A stretch of 64,000 nt of DNA from Albula goreensis. Lineage: Eukaryota; Chordata; Actinopteri; Albuliformes; Albulidae. The notes beneath the pieces were generated by a model. That model did not search any database. It worked only from the letters and a program-made list of their open reading frames with translations, and had not been told where the DNA came from. The translations under genes and the position numbers were made by a program. The stretch is taken from positions 5,424,884 through 5,488,883 of the forward strand of contig CM040753.1 in the NCBI GenBank assembly GCA_022829145.1, in the 5' to 3' direction. Shown piece after piece: positions 10,551 through 22,954 of this stretch; within the stretch, counting starts at the first letter, position 1, and each line of letters begins with the position of its first letter.

Positions 10551-12480
10551 CTGCAGACTTCTCCCTATTTTCATAACACCTTGCCCTAATGTCTTTAGTT
10601 ATGCTGCACATGATGTTTTGTATTTTAGGCCGGAACAGAGGGGTTGTGGTTGATCAATGATGGCTTTTCAATGACTGTTATGTGGATGGCACCAAGCATC
10701 ACCCAGCGAGTGATGCAAAACTGCACCTGTGGGCAGGTGTGTAGAACTGCAGATAGAATGATGAGTTCTCCTGTGCAGCTCTGTATTAAAGGATTGCTAG
10801 TTGGAAATTAAGTAGAAATGGTGAAATGAGATTTCATGAAGCATGCTAGAGTGGAGCTACACTTCACTGTCAATCGCTGACTTATTTTAACTCCAGATCC
10901 AAGGCTATCATTGGTGCAAATCATGTGATATGGGTACTATATGTCAGAGCCTCCCATTTTTGATTCCTCCCGATGGAACCTCCATCCCACATTTCTAAAA
11001 ATAAACATCTGTTTCCTTCAGAAAAAGGAAAGTATTTGTGTTTGCAAGCAACACTCATATCACCATTGTTATGAATTACAGACAAAAGAACAAATGGGGA
11101 ACTGTTTCTGTAAAGGAGTTACCGGTAATATATAAAAAAAAACACCAGATTCTTTGTGTTCTTTAAAAAATGAGATCTCTTTAATGATGGCCAGATGATC
11201 CATTCTGTATGAATGACAAAAAATACTCACAGCAAAGTACAGTAAGAGCAGGACACAATCTGGGAACATACTTTTAAAATGCTCCCTTTTTTTAACCCTC
11301 GTCAAACTGGGCATTGGGTCACAAGCACCCCCCCCACCCCACCCCACCCACACCCATCCAAAGCCCTGGACCTCAAATAAACCCAAACCCTCTGTACAGT
11401 TAATGGCAGACCCTCAGAGCCAGCACGGCCTGATCTAAGCTTCATAAGAATGAGGTGCGTCGCCAAGGAGATGCCTCTCTGGCTTGGTCACATGATCAGG
11501 GTTCTAGCGGTATGGTGACTTGGTCCATACTATCCCATGATGCCACAGGAGGACTCCACACCAGCGGTATTGGATTTGGTTCCTCCTGTGGTTTAAATCC
11601 GGTCTGGAGAAACAAACTCTGGGGGATAAAACTAAGCCTGTAGGCTTGTTTTAAGTTCACAGAAAACACAGAAAAAACCAAACACAAATCTGTTTAAAAC
11701 CATATTGCACTGGATTTTGCAATAGAGTGTAGTCTCACTGTTATCATTTGTCATGAGAAAAGAAACTCCCATTACATTTATACATATTCATAAGCACCAC
11801 ATAAAAAAAAAAAAAATTTTGCTTTCTTACCAACATATCAAATGACCAACACAATGAAAGTCATGCACCAAATTATAATTACTCCTACACTGCTTCTTAT
11901 TTCAGTGGCATTACCTGAGGAAGCAGCCGTTCAAACGTAGAGCAAGAACCTCACACTGCGATCTCTTAAATCACGTTCAGTGTTCAGACTGCTACTCACA
12001 ATGTGCTCGGTGAAGCATGAAATAATGAACACTTGTAGCTGTTATATCATTCCTATGCAGTCCTTATGAATACTAAATGTAGCTGTTATGTCACTGTTAC
12101 GTAGTGCTTATGAATATACTATATATGTATCATAAATAAATGCCACTGGTGTAAAGCATGAGACTCTGATGGCAAGATGAGGTTCTTGTCTTTGTAAGAA
12201 AGGAAAACAGAAAGCAGGGGCCATCTTAAGACTCATTTAGTGAAAGTTGGCCTTAGGCAGCGGAGAGCAGTCCTTTCAGAGCAGATTCAGTCCCGCTGAG
12301 CTTTTTATAGCTATGAAACAGCCGACATTTGAGATGATGGGCTGAGTGCGTGAATGATTAAAGTAACGCGAATAATGATAAAAAAAAAAGAACGGAAATA
12401 AACAAAACAAAAAAAAAAGGCTGGTGAAACATTTTACTCACATACACATCATCCTTCATGGGGTGAAAGGAACATTGCTC
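10551..12480. other. Non-coding interval
   Basis: No gene seen. It holds the 45-bp duplication at 12034, a C-rich run at 11327-11352 and an 11-bp perfect inverted repeat (11543-11553 with 11581-11591). Confidence 0.55.
12034..12123 (+). repeat. 45-bp tandem duplication
   Basis: Two copies start tgtagctgttat at 12034 and 12079, and both end with cttatgaatact-like sequence. Confidence 0.75.
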
Positions 12481-12486
12481 TTTATT
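12481..12486 (-). promoter_or_regulatory. hs6st1: Candidate poly(A) signal for hs6st1
   Basis: The minus strand reads AATAAA here, about 2.05 kb after the stop codon. A GT-rich stretch (tgatgtgtatgtgagt) follows about 30 nt further along the minus strand, as expected for a downstream element. It is the first canonical AATAAA I noticed after the stop; variant signals closer to the stop, such as AATATA near 13765, cannot be excluded. Confidence 0.3.
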
Positions 12487-13179
12487 TCCCAGCATGTTAA
12501 ACACCACGTACGCCTCAATGTCATTATTTGGTAAAGTTTTTCTCCCACTGACAATCATTTCTGAGTAGAGTATGTAATAAAGGATTATATAAGGATGTTA
12601 CATTTTAATAAGAATACACCAGTATCCAGTGAACTCCAATGAGCTGTGTATAAACCAACGCAGCGGTTTCACCAGCACTATTTGTAGCGACAGATAACAC
12701 TTTCCGTTGTATTTAAAGATAATCACAAATCCATGTGGTTATTACAGTAACATCTGTGCACTGGTAAATAAAACCCCCTTGAAATAACCTGGGGAAGCCC
12801 CAACTCAGCAGCCATACTGGAATATGAGACCAGACCCAACTCTGTCCACCTCTATCACCGTCAGTCTCCCCCCCCCCTCACTCTCTCGCTCTCTCACTCT
12901 CTCTACACACACTCTCTCCACCTCTATCACCGTCAGTCTCCCCCTCCCCCTCACTCTCTCACTCTCTCTACACACACTCTATCCACCTCTATCACTGTCA
13001 GTCAGTCTCTCTCTCACTCTCTCTACACACACTCTCTCCACCTCTATCACTGTCAGTCTCCCCCTCCCCCGCGCTCTCTCGCTCTCTCTACACACACTAT
13101 CTCTACCTCTATCACTGTCAGTCAGTCTCTCTCTCTCACACAGACACACACCCTCTCCACCTCTATCACTGTCAGTCAG

Positions 13180-13238
<59 letters not shown>

Positions 13239-14535
13239 TCAACACTCTCTGCTTAACTCTTGTTTACGCCTCCCATTTGTGCACCATATGTAAACACCCA
13301 TACGAAAAAACACACATACACAGCAACATGCCAACACAACAAACAGACAGACAGGTTTCAGGAAAGAAGAAGGGACCAAACCCCCTTCTTACAGACTGGG
13401 GTCTCAGGAGGCAACATTGCTTAGGACTGCCTTTAACTTTTCCACAGCTAGAGGGCGCCAGTGAGAGGAACTCTATGGAGCCTGGTACACTGCAGGCACA
13501 CATCCATCCCTTTGTTTTCAGATAACAAGCTGAACACAGAGGACTTGCATTAAAACGGAGAACAAACTGCATTAATTAAGGTTTTTTTTATCCCCCCAGA
13601 CAGTCATTTGGTGAGGCTGGGGAAAATCCTCTGAGTGGTCATCAGTGCCGAGATGCCATCTTCACCCGATTCACTGGTCCCCTACATCTGGGAGGGCCAC
13701 TCACTTTACACATGTATTAAAGAAACTGGTAAAAACTGATTTAAAAAAGAGTCTGTCCTCGTTTTATATTAAGATATAACTCTAAAACTCTGATAAAATA
13801 TGTTAGTATACCTTCGGCGATTTCATCCAGGTGTGACGACAGATTTAATGAACACGGGCGGAGCGACTCATTACCCTCCGAAAGATGATTTTAAAACAAC
13901 ACGGGGGAAACAAAGGTCATTTCTATAAAAGGTCTCTGTTCAATGAATCTGAGTAGCTTTCATATTGCATTCAGAAAAAAAGCACTTCACGCAGCTCGAT
14001 TGGTCTTGCTGTAATTAAAACTTCGCTCTGTAGAGAGCTATTGTTTACAGTCCTCGCTGAAATTGCACGAACTGACACTGAAGCGCATATTCATGTTTGC
14101 TTGATTCATAATTACACCTTTTTTAACACACTTTCTTTTCTTTTTTTTAAAATAATCCACAAATTGCTTTTGCTCAGAGGAGGGTCTGAGCATGTGCAGA
14201 TCTGTGCGCTGGCGGCCTCCACACCCCCTCAACCTCTCCACAGTATGGATGGAGTTCAAGGAATTATGGGAAACTGGGCATCCAACAGTCACCCCCCCCA
14301 TCCCCCCCCCCATTCCCAAGACAAAGCTCCTCCTTCTTCAATGGTGAAGAAGATAAGATGTTCGGTGATTGGGAGAAGAGCGAATTCAGTCATCTCTACT
14401 CAACGTCTGCGCTAGGCGAAGTGGGGGGGGTGGCGTGAGCAAAGAATACCATTAGGGGACCACCCGGGGATGAACGGGAATGGTCCCTCGTTTCTTTGTC
14501 CTTTTTTTAATGCTCTCTCCATCCATCCCCAGGGG
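12487..14535 (-). other. hs6st1: Putative hs6st1 3' UTR
   Basis: This is the non-coding stretch between the stop codon and the candidate poly(A) signal. The length would suit the family, which has 3' UTRs of a couple of kilobases. It contains the CT/CA minisatellite at 12849-13233 and a short C-rich block near 14290-14310. Open frames seen on either strand are short or repetitive and match nothing recognised. The assignment is inference. Confidence 0.35.
12849..13233 (+). repeat. CT/CA-rich minisatellite, six copies, ending in (CA)n
   Basis: The core cctctatcac(c/t)gtcagtc occurs at 12849, 12921, 12986, 13041, 13106 and 13160, with alternating longer and shorter spacing (72, 65, 55, 65, 54). 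It ends in a (CA)n tract near 13190-13233. The long open frame through it is a by-product of the repeat. If the 3' UTR call is right it is transcribed in the antisense sense (GA-rich RNA). Confidence 0.88.
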
Positions 14536-15253
14536 CTACCACTTGTTAATGATGTGGTTCATGTAGTCCTCTGTGGGTAGGCGGGACCCCTCCTCCAGCC
14601 CCTCCTCCCTGGGCGTGTCCAGGCGACCGCGGTGGGGCGAGGCCCCGCCCTGGCTCCTCAGCATGAGTCGCTGCTCCCGGCGGTCCAGCTGCCTCTTGTA
14701 CTGGTATCGCTGCTGGAACAGGTCCTTGGCGTAGTCGTACAGCTGCATGTCGAGCTCGTTGAGCTCCTCGATGCGCAGGATGGTGTCGTTGTCCACATCC
14801 ACGCCGGCGGCGCGCGTGCTGTTGTACTGCATGAAGGGCCGGATAAAGCGCAGGCGGAAGGTGCGTTCGAACAGGTACTGCGTCTTGCGCTGGAACTCGG
14901 TCAGACCGAAGAAGGCCATGTCGCGGAGGTTCTTCTTGGCCGACTCCAGCAGGATCTGGGCGCGCTTCTTCTCGGGGACGAAGGACATGTTGTAGCAGCC
15001 CACCAGGCTGAGGTCGGCCAACATGCGCACCTGCCGGTTGTTGGCCAGGTTGTAGGGGCAGTCCATGAACTGCTGCAGGGTGCAGCCCGACCAGTCTGTC
15101 CCCTCGTAGCAGGATGGCAGCTCGTCCGGCGTGGGCGTGCGCCCATCGCACATGTGCAGAGACGTCTTCCAGGTGGCGCCACGCTGGACATGACGCCACT
15201 CACTCAGGTAGCGAGACACCGGGTCCCGCAGCAGCGTGATGTAGTAGAACTTC
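14536..15253 (-). CDS. hs6st1: Heparan sulfate 6-O-sulfotransferase 1, last coding exon (partial gene)
   Basis: This is the terminal exon of a Golgi type II membrane enzyme that moves sulfate from PAPS to the 6-O position of glucosamine in heparan sulfate. It encodes 238 residues and a TAG stop at 14536-14538. Residues 7-19, LLRDPVSRYLSEW, form the family's 3'-phosphate (PAPS) binding loop. The stretches WKTSLHMCDGR, FMDCPYNLANNRQVRMLADL and FFGLTEFQRKTQYLFERTF are strongly family-like. Sequons are seen at N88 (NMS), N134 (NST) and N145 (NDT). A basic, probably helical segment lies at about 181-199. The C-terminus PTEDYMNHIINKW resembles, from memory, the end of mammalian HS6ST1 more than HS6ST2 or HS6ST3. 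A Gly/Arg/Glu-rich linker at about 200-225 differs from the mammalian protein. The exon starts inside an Arg codon, after two bases supplied by exon 1. The membrane anchor, 5'-phosphosulfate loop and catalytic His of the family belong to exon 1, which is outside the window. Family call is near certain; the 1a/1b paralogue cannot be decided. Confidence 0.93.
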
Positions 15254-15275
15254 CTGTGGGACAGAAACAGGAAGC
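15254..15275 (-). other. hs6st1: Splice acceptor of the hs6st1 last exon
   Basis: Read on the minus strand, a pyrimidine-rich run (tttctgtcccacag) ends in AG at 15255-15254, directly before GAAGTTCTACTAC. Protein similarity to the HS6ST family begins exactly here at KFYYITLLRDP. The intron phase matches the split Arg codon I recall at this junction in mammalian HS6ST1. An in-frame Met upstream at 15279 opens the reading frame but belongs to the intron and is not a real start. Confidence 0.88.
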
Positions 15276-15610
15276 ACAAACATGTTTAATTTAGAGTCAC
15301 AAACTTGGCATGGGAGAGAGAGCTGCAAAAATAAAATCTTAATGGGTATTATAACCTTATATCCACATAATAACTCTTTTTTTAGGGTCTTAAGATTCAT
15401 TACATTTCTTACCTGGGGCTTCACTACCAGTAATATTATCTTAATCCAACAGTCTGTTCTTTATTTTAAGACTTCTTAAAAAATCATGCATACTTTTCTT
15501 ACTTTTGCATTTTTTAGTTGCATGTTTTACAGTGAGACAGTTGAACAAACACGACTGCTGGGGATGAAGTGAACACACAAAGACATGCCCGAGAAGCTGG
15601 CTGAGGTGAA

Positions 15611-15681
15611 TCATTCATTCATTCATTCATTCATTCATTCATTCATTCATTCATTCATTCATTCATTCATTCATTCATTCA
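15611..15681 (+). repeat. (ATTC)n tetranucleotide microsatellite
   Basis: About 17 uninterrupted attc units, 350 bp inside the intron from the last exon. Confidence 0.97.
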
Positions 15682-17370
15682 GCAGAGGCTCTTAAGCGGA
15701 GCGCACAGTGTTTTGCTCTGTCCCAGACAGACACACTCTCTCAGAGACGGGGCTTTTGATTCAGATTCCACATGCACGGCACATCTTGAAACGCCATCTC
15801 CAGCACGATGAAAGACCTGACCTCCCTCGGCCGTACGAGCGGACTGGGGATCGGGGCCCCCGTAACCTGCCTCCGTGCTGACAGGACGCAGATCCCTGCC
15901 ACTTCAATCAGGGGCCCCCGAACCAGGCGAGAAGGAGGAAGGGCGGGTCACTGGGGCACACGGAGAGGCGCGTTTCAGCAATGTGACCCCCAGCATTCCG
16001 GCCCCCAGATTTCCCCCCGCAGCCATCCAACGCGGCGGGCTGGAAGGCCCCGGCATTCATCCTCTATCTCCATCCAAACCCCCCCCCCCCCTCCCCGCAA
16101 TTGCAGATGGAATTTCACTCCTTCCCAAAGAACAGTTGGGTCTCTGAGCGGCGGGAATAATGCAGGCTAACGTGATAGAACGGGATAACTCCGATAATTG
16201 AGCCGGCTTGATGCTAAATTCTGTTTACCCGCACAGAGCCTCATGCATACTTGCATTAACGGGGCGCCTTTAAAGTGCAACAACAACACAGGGGTCCACT
16301 CAGCGGTGGGCCAGATGGGGTGTCCTCCCGTTAATCATCCGACGAGAGACCCGAGCTCGCCTATTTTATCATCAGCAACCAATTAATTCCACATTAGGGG
16401 ATTAACCCTTTCTTCCCCCTTTTCTCTGGGTTTTTCAGAGACGCTCTCTCTCTCTTTGAGCGGGGGGCCTCTTTTACCCCTTTTGAAACAGCGGGAGAGG
16501 GGAGAGAGCCGAGACGCAGTTGGAGCAGTGTCTCTGTAACAGCCGGCTCCTGATTGGACGGGAGCGAGGGGGCTGAGCAGCCCGAGGCGGAGGCGCGAGG
16601 GCGCGTCGCTTTCGCCCCGCGTGGAGGCCCTGCGGAATGCCTGTGCTGTATTTATGGCGTCACGGCCGATGAAGTGGCTCAGTCTCCGCACCCCGTCCCC
16701 CTGACCTTGCGGCCCCTCTACTTTCGCTCAGAGGGTTTTTAAGCCATTGAGCTCGGCGGATCCTCTCTGGAAGTTTCCGGAAAAGAGAAGCCTGTGGAAA
16801 GATTTCCACGGAGGGGATTGGGGAAAAAGAAAAAAAAAAAAAAGTCTGCATGCAAGACTGTCAGCCACTCTCAAAGGCATCGTTTTTCATATTCTTCCCC
16901 TGCTTCCCGTACATGTCATTAATAAAGTACAGTGTGAAGCACGGAGACGGAGAGGGAGGGAGGGAGTGAGGGAGAGAGAGATCATCCGTCCTGCAGATTC
17001 CACAGTGGCTCCTAATCTTGATTTATCTTACAGCCCTGGGGAAAAACAGTCCAAATTCATAAACGGGCCGGGGGGGGGGGGAAACGGTGAGAGACACAGA
17101 TGAAATATTGCAGTGAGCTCAGGACCGGAGTGTTGATGGAGGCCATATGCTGGCGTAATATGCTGGCATAATGTATGATGGACATCGGCGTTAAGCGCCC
17201 TGTCTATTTTAACCCTCGACCTGCCGGAGGTGAGGAGACTTAGCCGTGCCAGGCCTGGCAGGCTGACGGGAACGCAGAGGTGAGTCTATAGCTGTCAGAG
17301 CCAATCAGCTCCCTGTGTGTGGTGCTGAGGGTATACCTGAGAGCGAGGGACTGGATGCCTGATACACACC
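15682..17370. other. Intronic interval, GC-rich
   Basis: GC- and CpG-rich from about 15700 to 16740, with a C-rich run near 16079-16092 and a CT run at 16444-16457. 16160-16400 is repeat-poor with aaccaattaatt-type sites and could be regulatory. No exon is supported. Confidence 0.5.
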
Positions 17371-17446
17371 TGTGTGTGAAGTGTGTGTGTGTGTGTGAGT
17401 GTGTGTGTGCACGTGTGTGTGAGTGTGTGTGTGTGTGTGTGAGTGG
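17371..17446 (+). repeat. Interrupted (GT)n microsatellite
   Basis: GT blocks separated by single GA or CA steps. Confidence 0.93.
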
Positions 17447-17628
17447 AAGGTGGGGACAACCGTGTGAAAACAAGCAGTGGTTGACATCACCTGTTCCAGA
17501 GGAGAGCACAGGCCTGTCTGTTTAACCAATCAGCAATGCTTAAGAGTAAGAGTGTATTTATGCAAAAACAGAGCAGCGTAGCACACTTTGAGATGGCAAA
17601 ATTTCACTCAAAAACACTCATTCGCTCA

Positions 17629-17629
17629 G

Positions 17630-17716
<87 letters not shown>
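17629..17716 (+). repeat. (CT)n(CA)n compound microsatellite
   Basis: Six CT units are followed by 38 perfect CA units. Confidence 0.97.
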
Positions 17717-17719
<3 letters not shown>

Positions 17720-18384
17720 TAACACCTTAAAGCCACAGGCCTGCCTCTGCTCTTTTCCTGAGTTCAGTATACACACTGTTTATTTGCCCCCAAGCAGACG
17801 GGCCTCTTCAGTGTGACCTATATCTCTCATGTCAGCCATTTCTCCTTTCTCAGCCCTGGACAGATCCTCCTGCAATCTGCGTTAAAACATCTTTAGCTCC
17901 AGGACACAGCATCTGGTGCCTGGTCCTCTGAGTCAAACCAGTGTTTGGCTCCATGTCCACCATTCCCCAGTCCTGGTGCTGACTCCTCTCGGCAGGGAAT
18001 TTTTGGGAATGAGAGCGCTATGATAACCCAGCCAGTTTTTAAAAAACTTGTATGTGAAAAGGCATAAAAAAGATTTGATAAATGATGAGCATCTGTATCA
18101 GACAGGAGAGAGAGAGAAAGTCTGACAGCAGAGATCTCAGGATTCCCAGAGCCGGTCATGACAGGGGGAGGTGGGAGAGAGAGCAACCTGACTCGGGTTA
18201 CCCCGGAGCGGAGTGGAGCGGAGCAGAGCGTGCTCAGCGTGGAGCGCATGGCGCAGGGAGATACGGTGGATGTGAAAGCGGTAATGCCGCGGTAATGCAC
18301 ACACAGAGGTGTGATTTTTCACACACACCTACTCTCTCTCCCTCAGCCAGGACTGCAGGAATCCCTGATCCCGCACGCCTCTTA

Positions 18385-18460
<76 letters not shown>

Positions 18461-18511
18461 CACACACGCACACACACACACGCACACACACACACACAGA
18501 CACACACACAC

Positions 18512-18565
<54 letters not shown>

Positions 18566-18566
18566 T

Positions 18567-18598
<32 letters not shown>

Positions 18599-18648
18599 AC
18601 ACACACACGCACTCACACGTTTGCAGAGACGCACACGCACGCACACAA
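18385..18648 (+). repeat. Long interrupted (CA)n microsatellite
   Basis: More than 250 bp of CA with sparse CG, TA, AA and GA interruptions. The large open frames on both strands are artefacts. Confidence 0.97.
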
Positions 18649-19649
18649 AAGCAAATCCAGTTTCTGGGTAAAATGATGGACAGCTAAAAGGAGGCTGATA
18701 AATTTGAACGCACTGATTATTGTCAACGAGATGGGTCTGTGACCAAAGCACATGACATGAAAGGAGAATTCTCTTTTCACTACAGATGAAAATATATTAT
18801 TCTATTACCATTAATCTACAGAAGTGTTACTGTTACTGATGTATAAGGGGTTAAACCATTTACTTGACCCAAGCCTGACACACACACACACACGCACTCA
18901 CGCACCTCTAACGTCCTTCCTGTTACCCTGAATACCCTGTCCCACATGTCTAACAGTCTGAATCACACCTCCCAAAAGCAGCCTGTCAAACAAACACCTC
19001 AGAGGTAGACGCAACCCTGTCACTCGGAAGCTGAACCCGTCGTTCCCCTTGGAGACCTCTCAAGGCTAGAGGAGACGGACAAGAAATTTAACAACAGCAG
19101 TTCATCTCTGCGCTGACCTCCTACATGGAAAGACAGAGGGGGAAAATACTCAGAGCTTCTGAGATGTTGTTTGCCTCTAGAATTGGATGGTCCGATGTGT
19201 CATTCCTCCACTGGCCACATGGTGGTGCTGTATGCAAAGTGTTTTCATTTGTGATTATTCCCATGGTAGGACAGTTAGTGAATTAATGATTTTTCAGGGT
19301 CCATACCAATAACTGCATGCAGACCCACCCATTACGGTCTAACCTTCCCCTCCACTACCATCCTTTAGTTAGAGGTTACCGGCCCTTAAGGAAAGTAGCT
19401 CCATACCCTTGTCATACAAATACACTGTGCAATACTACCACACTGCTGTGCACTAGATTTGTGTCACGATTAAGAAAAAGGCTGAATAAAACCAGGGTAA
19501 AAACTGCAATGCAGCGCGGAAAGAGTATATTTGCTGTAGATATTAGACACGATCTCATTTTATTTGTGCTCTCAGTCACTGCCCCATCCCAAGCTCTGCG
19601 CTTCATCTCAGGGTGTAGAGCGCTGAGCTCACTGAGAGAAGAGCCCCGC

Positions 19650-20330
19650 TGAGATAAGGCACAGAGAAGAGAGGGAGGAGGAGGGAGGCAGAGAGACGAA
19701 GGAGGAGAGTAAGGAATGGACAGATAGCGAAGGGAAGGAAAAGTAAAAAGGTACAAAATAGAAAAAGGAGAGGAGAAGAAACAGCACAGCCACAGAAACA
19801 GAATTACAGATAGAGAGGAAGGAGAGGAAGAGAGAGAAGGATAGAGAAGGAGGAGAGGAGCAGGTTTCTCCCTCTCTCCCCTTCTCTTTCTCTCTCATTT
19901 CCTTTCTCTTGCTGCCTCTCCCTCCCTTTCTCCTCCCTCTCTCCCTCTCACTGCCCTCCTCCACCCGTAATTAAATTAAATTGAATTCATAAATGCTTTA
20001 TTGGTATGACATATTTTGAATTGGGCTATAAAGTGGAAGCTTTAAAAAAAAAAAAGAAAAATATGTTTTTGAAGTAACACAGTCAAAATATCTTCCCTCC
20101 CTCTTCTCTCTCACTCCTTTTCTCCCTTCCTCCCTCTGTCTCCCTCCCTCCCTTTCCCTCCATCCCTCACTCTCTCGTTCTCTCTTTCCCTTCTGCTCTT
20201 ATTCTTTTTCTATCCCTCTCTCTCTCTCCTTCCCTCCCTCCTTCTCTCCATTCCTCCCTCCCTCTCTCATTCCCACCTTCCTTCTCTCTCTCGTTCCATC
20301 CGTCCTTCCCTCTCTCTCTCCCTCCCTGTG
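19650..20330 (+). repeat. Polypurine then polypyrimidine tract
   Basis: About 19650-19863 is almost all A and G. About 19866-19965 and 20090-20330 are almost all C and T, with an A/T-rich break near 19968-20090. The two halves are roughly complementary in composition, so large imperfect foldback or triplex (H-DNA) structures are possible. Confidence 0.85.
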
Positions 20331-22127
20331 ATGCCTCATGCTGTTTCACACTGCACGCTCTCTGTCCGTGTCTCTGTCGCTCGGCTCACACTCGCGCGGA
20401 AGCACGGCTCCTCTCCAGCGCGTGTTTCCCCCTCACAGAGAGGCCTCACACCTCAGCTAGCGCTAGCGCTCCATGGGCTTCCTGCCCAATCCGGCCCCCC
20501 CCCCTTTCCACTCCCCGCCCCCGTTTCCACGGATATCACACCTCGCAGGGTGGAGGGACAGAGCTGCCTGATTTGAGTATTCTACACGAGCCAATAGCCA
20601 GGTAATTACTCCGATTCCCCTCTCTGAAGAGCCAGCCAACATGAGCAACATATCCCTGCATAGCCTTGCTACAGCATAGACAACTGACGCTGCGCTCGAC
20701 ACGCTCCACTGTGACTGTTCACATGTTAAAGTGACCTAAAAAAAAGGTCTGGCAAGGAGGATGGGAATTAAGCAAAGTGCTGTTGTGCGATGTTTCCATT
20801 CTCATGTGTTTGTAAGCTAACAGGCAGAGGGAAGGGAAGGGAAGGGTCTAACAAGCTGTGGATACAGTAAACATATTTACAGAGCTACATACATGTGAAC
20901 ATACAAAACAAAATGTTTTTCATTAAATGCTCACATAGATGTTTGTTATGGAGTGGCACTCAGCGCTGTGGGCATAAAGGTTTGTTTTGCTTCCAGTTCA
21001 AGTGAGCGAGATGAGTGAAATCTGGCTACTGCGTCTGACAACAAAACAAAAGTCGGATTTCCAGCTGGCCGAGCCAAGTTAAACCCAGGTGTGAGGTCCA
21101 GGTGAAAACTTTCCCTTAGTGCTGTGTGGGAGGGGAACATGGCGGGGGAGGGGGTGTGTGAGTCAACATTGTGGGGGGTGCGGGGGGGAAGGGGGAGGTG
21201 TAAACAGGGGCATAGCACCAGGGGAAAAATGGTACTAAGCACACAGGGCCCAAGGGTTTGAAGGGGCCCATGGAAATCTGGGAATATTTTTTTTATAAAG
21301 AGAGGAGGGGCCCAGAGCCCAGTGGGGGTGGTGGGGTTGTGTGTGCGTGAACATTGGGGTGGGGTTTATGAGTGACATAGGGGGACGTGGGGAGTCATCC
21401 ATAAACACAACAAGCTCATGCTGCTCATTCCGAGCAGGAGAAGAGCTGCAGACTTTCCGCTGTCTGACAGAGGCATCGGGGGAAATCTCTTAAAGCCATC
21501 GTCTGTGATTATGACTCATTTTCAGAGTGTTGGGGGTGCGGAATCTCACCGCTCTGATCGAGACTGGAGGAAGCCAGTGGAAATCCCATGATGCATTGCT
21601 CTGATTTCTGTTGGAGAAAAGGCCGCTGGAATCTTTCATGGCTAAGCAGAGCATTCTGATGAAGGAATACCAGACAAGCCTGTCTCCCGCCACCGTCACC
21701 GAAGGCCAAAATGCTCCTTAATTCAAAGACCAGCTGCGATCGAGACCAGCACCTTGGAGACCGGGATAACAAAACGCTACAGCGGTATAAATAAGTCATT
21801 TGGAATGGCAGTCTTAGAAGGGGAAGAGAATAGACACAGAGACTAAGAGGCCATTACGTCTCTCACACTTGTACACCAACGCTTGCGAGCCAGACCAAAC
21901 CGAGGGTGTGGAGCTGGGCCAGGAAGAAGATCAGCACCAGACTCCAATGCTATAAACCCGTCACGAAACAGCTCAATCCCGAATTCACCTGCTGTGGAAT
22001 CCTGACAGCTGACAGCACTGCAGAGCTGAATGAACAACTACAACGTTCGTCTGTCTGTGATTAGCTACGCATGTAGCCCGCGTCTCAAACCAAACCCCAA
22101 CGATTTCACTGTGAAAATGTGATGGAA

Positions 22128-22130
<3 letters not shown>

Positions 22131-22160
<30 letters not shown>
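22131..22160 (+). repeat. (AT)n microsatellite
   Basis: About 15 AT units, self-complementary. Confidence 0.95.
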
Positions 22161-22162
<2 letters not shown>

Positions 22163-22828
22163 TATATGCACATAAAAACTGAAACTAATTCATTTTATGA
22201 TGCGTTGTGTGCGATACTTCTGCTGTTTTCATAAAAGGCATTCAGTTTGTTACACAACTAATTTAATAGCAACCCAAAGAACTCTTAAAGGCATGGCGAG
22301 ACAAGCCCCGCAGTGCCTAAGAGCTGCTGGAGGGTCCGTTCCAGACAAACGTACTTCCGTTTTTTCTCAAAGAAATACTCCAAAAAACCTAAGCAGACAG
22401 TGGCGAAGCTCAGAGAACTAACTGGAAAAGTAACACCCCCTCATTTGGGATGTATGTGTAGGTAGCTAAGCACAGATAAATAAATAAACAAATAAACATC
22501 TAAGACTAATGTGGGTGTGTATGTTTTCATCTCCATCAAACAGAAATCCTCTCACAGCCACATCTTGGCACAGAACACGTCATGGTACACTTGACCCAGC
22601 AGTGGGATGACTTTGCTGTTCTGTCCTTTCCACCAATAGAGGCCGGGCGCCCGCCTCCCACAGTCACCGCCATGGAAACTCTTTGTGACATCATCCAGAG
22701 AGGATGCTGAGCACAGTAAGGGGTACCCCGGTCCAGACAGCAAGCCAACCGAGAGAGACAAATCTGCGCCCCGAGGGGACAATGACTCCTCTCCACTCCT
22801 TCGTTCCATCTCTCAGTCTCACACTCTG

Positions 22829-22945
22829 CATCCCTCTTTCTCTATTTGATTTGTTTGGCAGGTGATCTCACCCAGAGCTAAAAGCAGCTTGCTGTCATGG
22901 ACCTCAAGCACAGGCTGAAGTGATTCAGCAAAAAAAAAAAAAAAA
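22829..22945 (+). repeat. Diverged direct repeat, copy 1
   Basis: It shares with 23164-23292, in order, ccctctttctc, ttgtttggcagg, gatctcacccag, atggacctcaagcac and gattcagcaaaaaaa-like blocks. Copy 1 ends in a poly(A) run. Confidence 0.65.
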
Positions 22946-22954
22946 AAACACAAA

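Larger units (their letters stand above)
18649..22828. other. Intronic interval
   Basis: It holds a short CA run (18878-18905), the purine/pyrimidine tracts and the AT repeat listed separately. 21200-21330 is G-rich and contains repeated gggccc motifs (gggcccaag, gggcccatgg, gggcccagagccc) that may be a mobile-element scrap. No coding sequence recognised. Confidence 0.5.

Noticed and set aside
10690-10730. 7-bp hairpin (gcatcac with gtgatgc) as a regulatory site
   Set aside because: Stems of this length are expected by chance in a window of this size.
12824-13525. A 233-residue Ser/Leu-rich open frame on the plus strand
   Set aside because: It runs through the CT/CA minisatellite; its Ser-Leu repeats come from the repeat, and the short unique tail is unrecognised.
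14632-15294. A 220-residue open frame on the plus strand opposite hs6st1
   Set aside because: It is the antisense shadow of a GC-rich conserved exon. Only the minus strand shows a known protein family, with a proper splice acceptor and stop.
18082-18687. A 201-residue open frame and several Cys/Val frames on the other strand
   Set aside because: Most of each frame is (CA)n or (TG)n.
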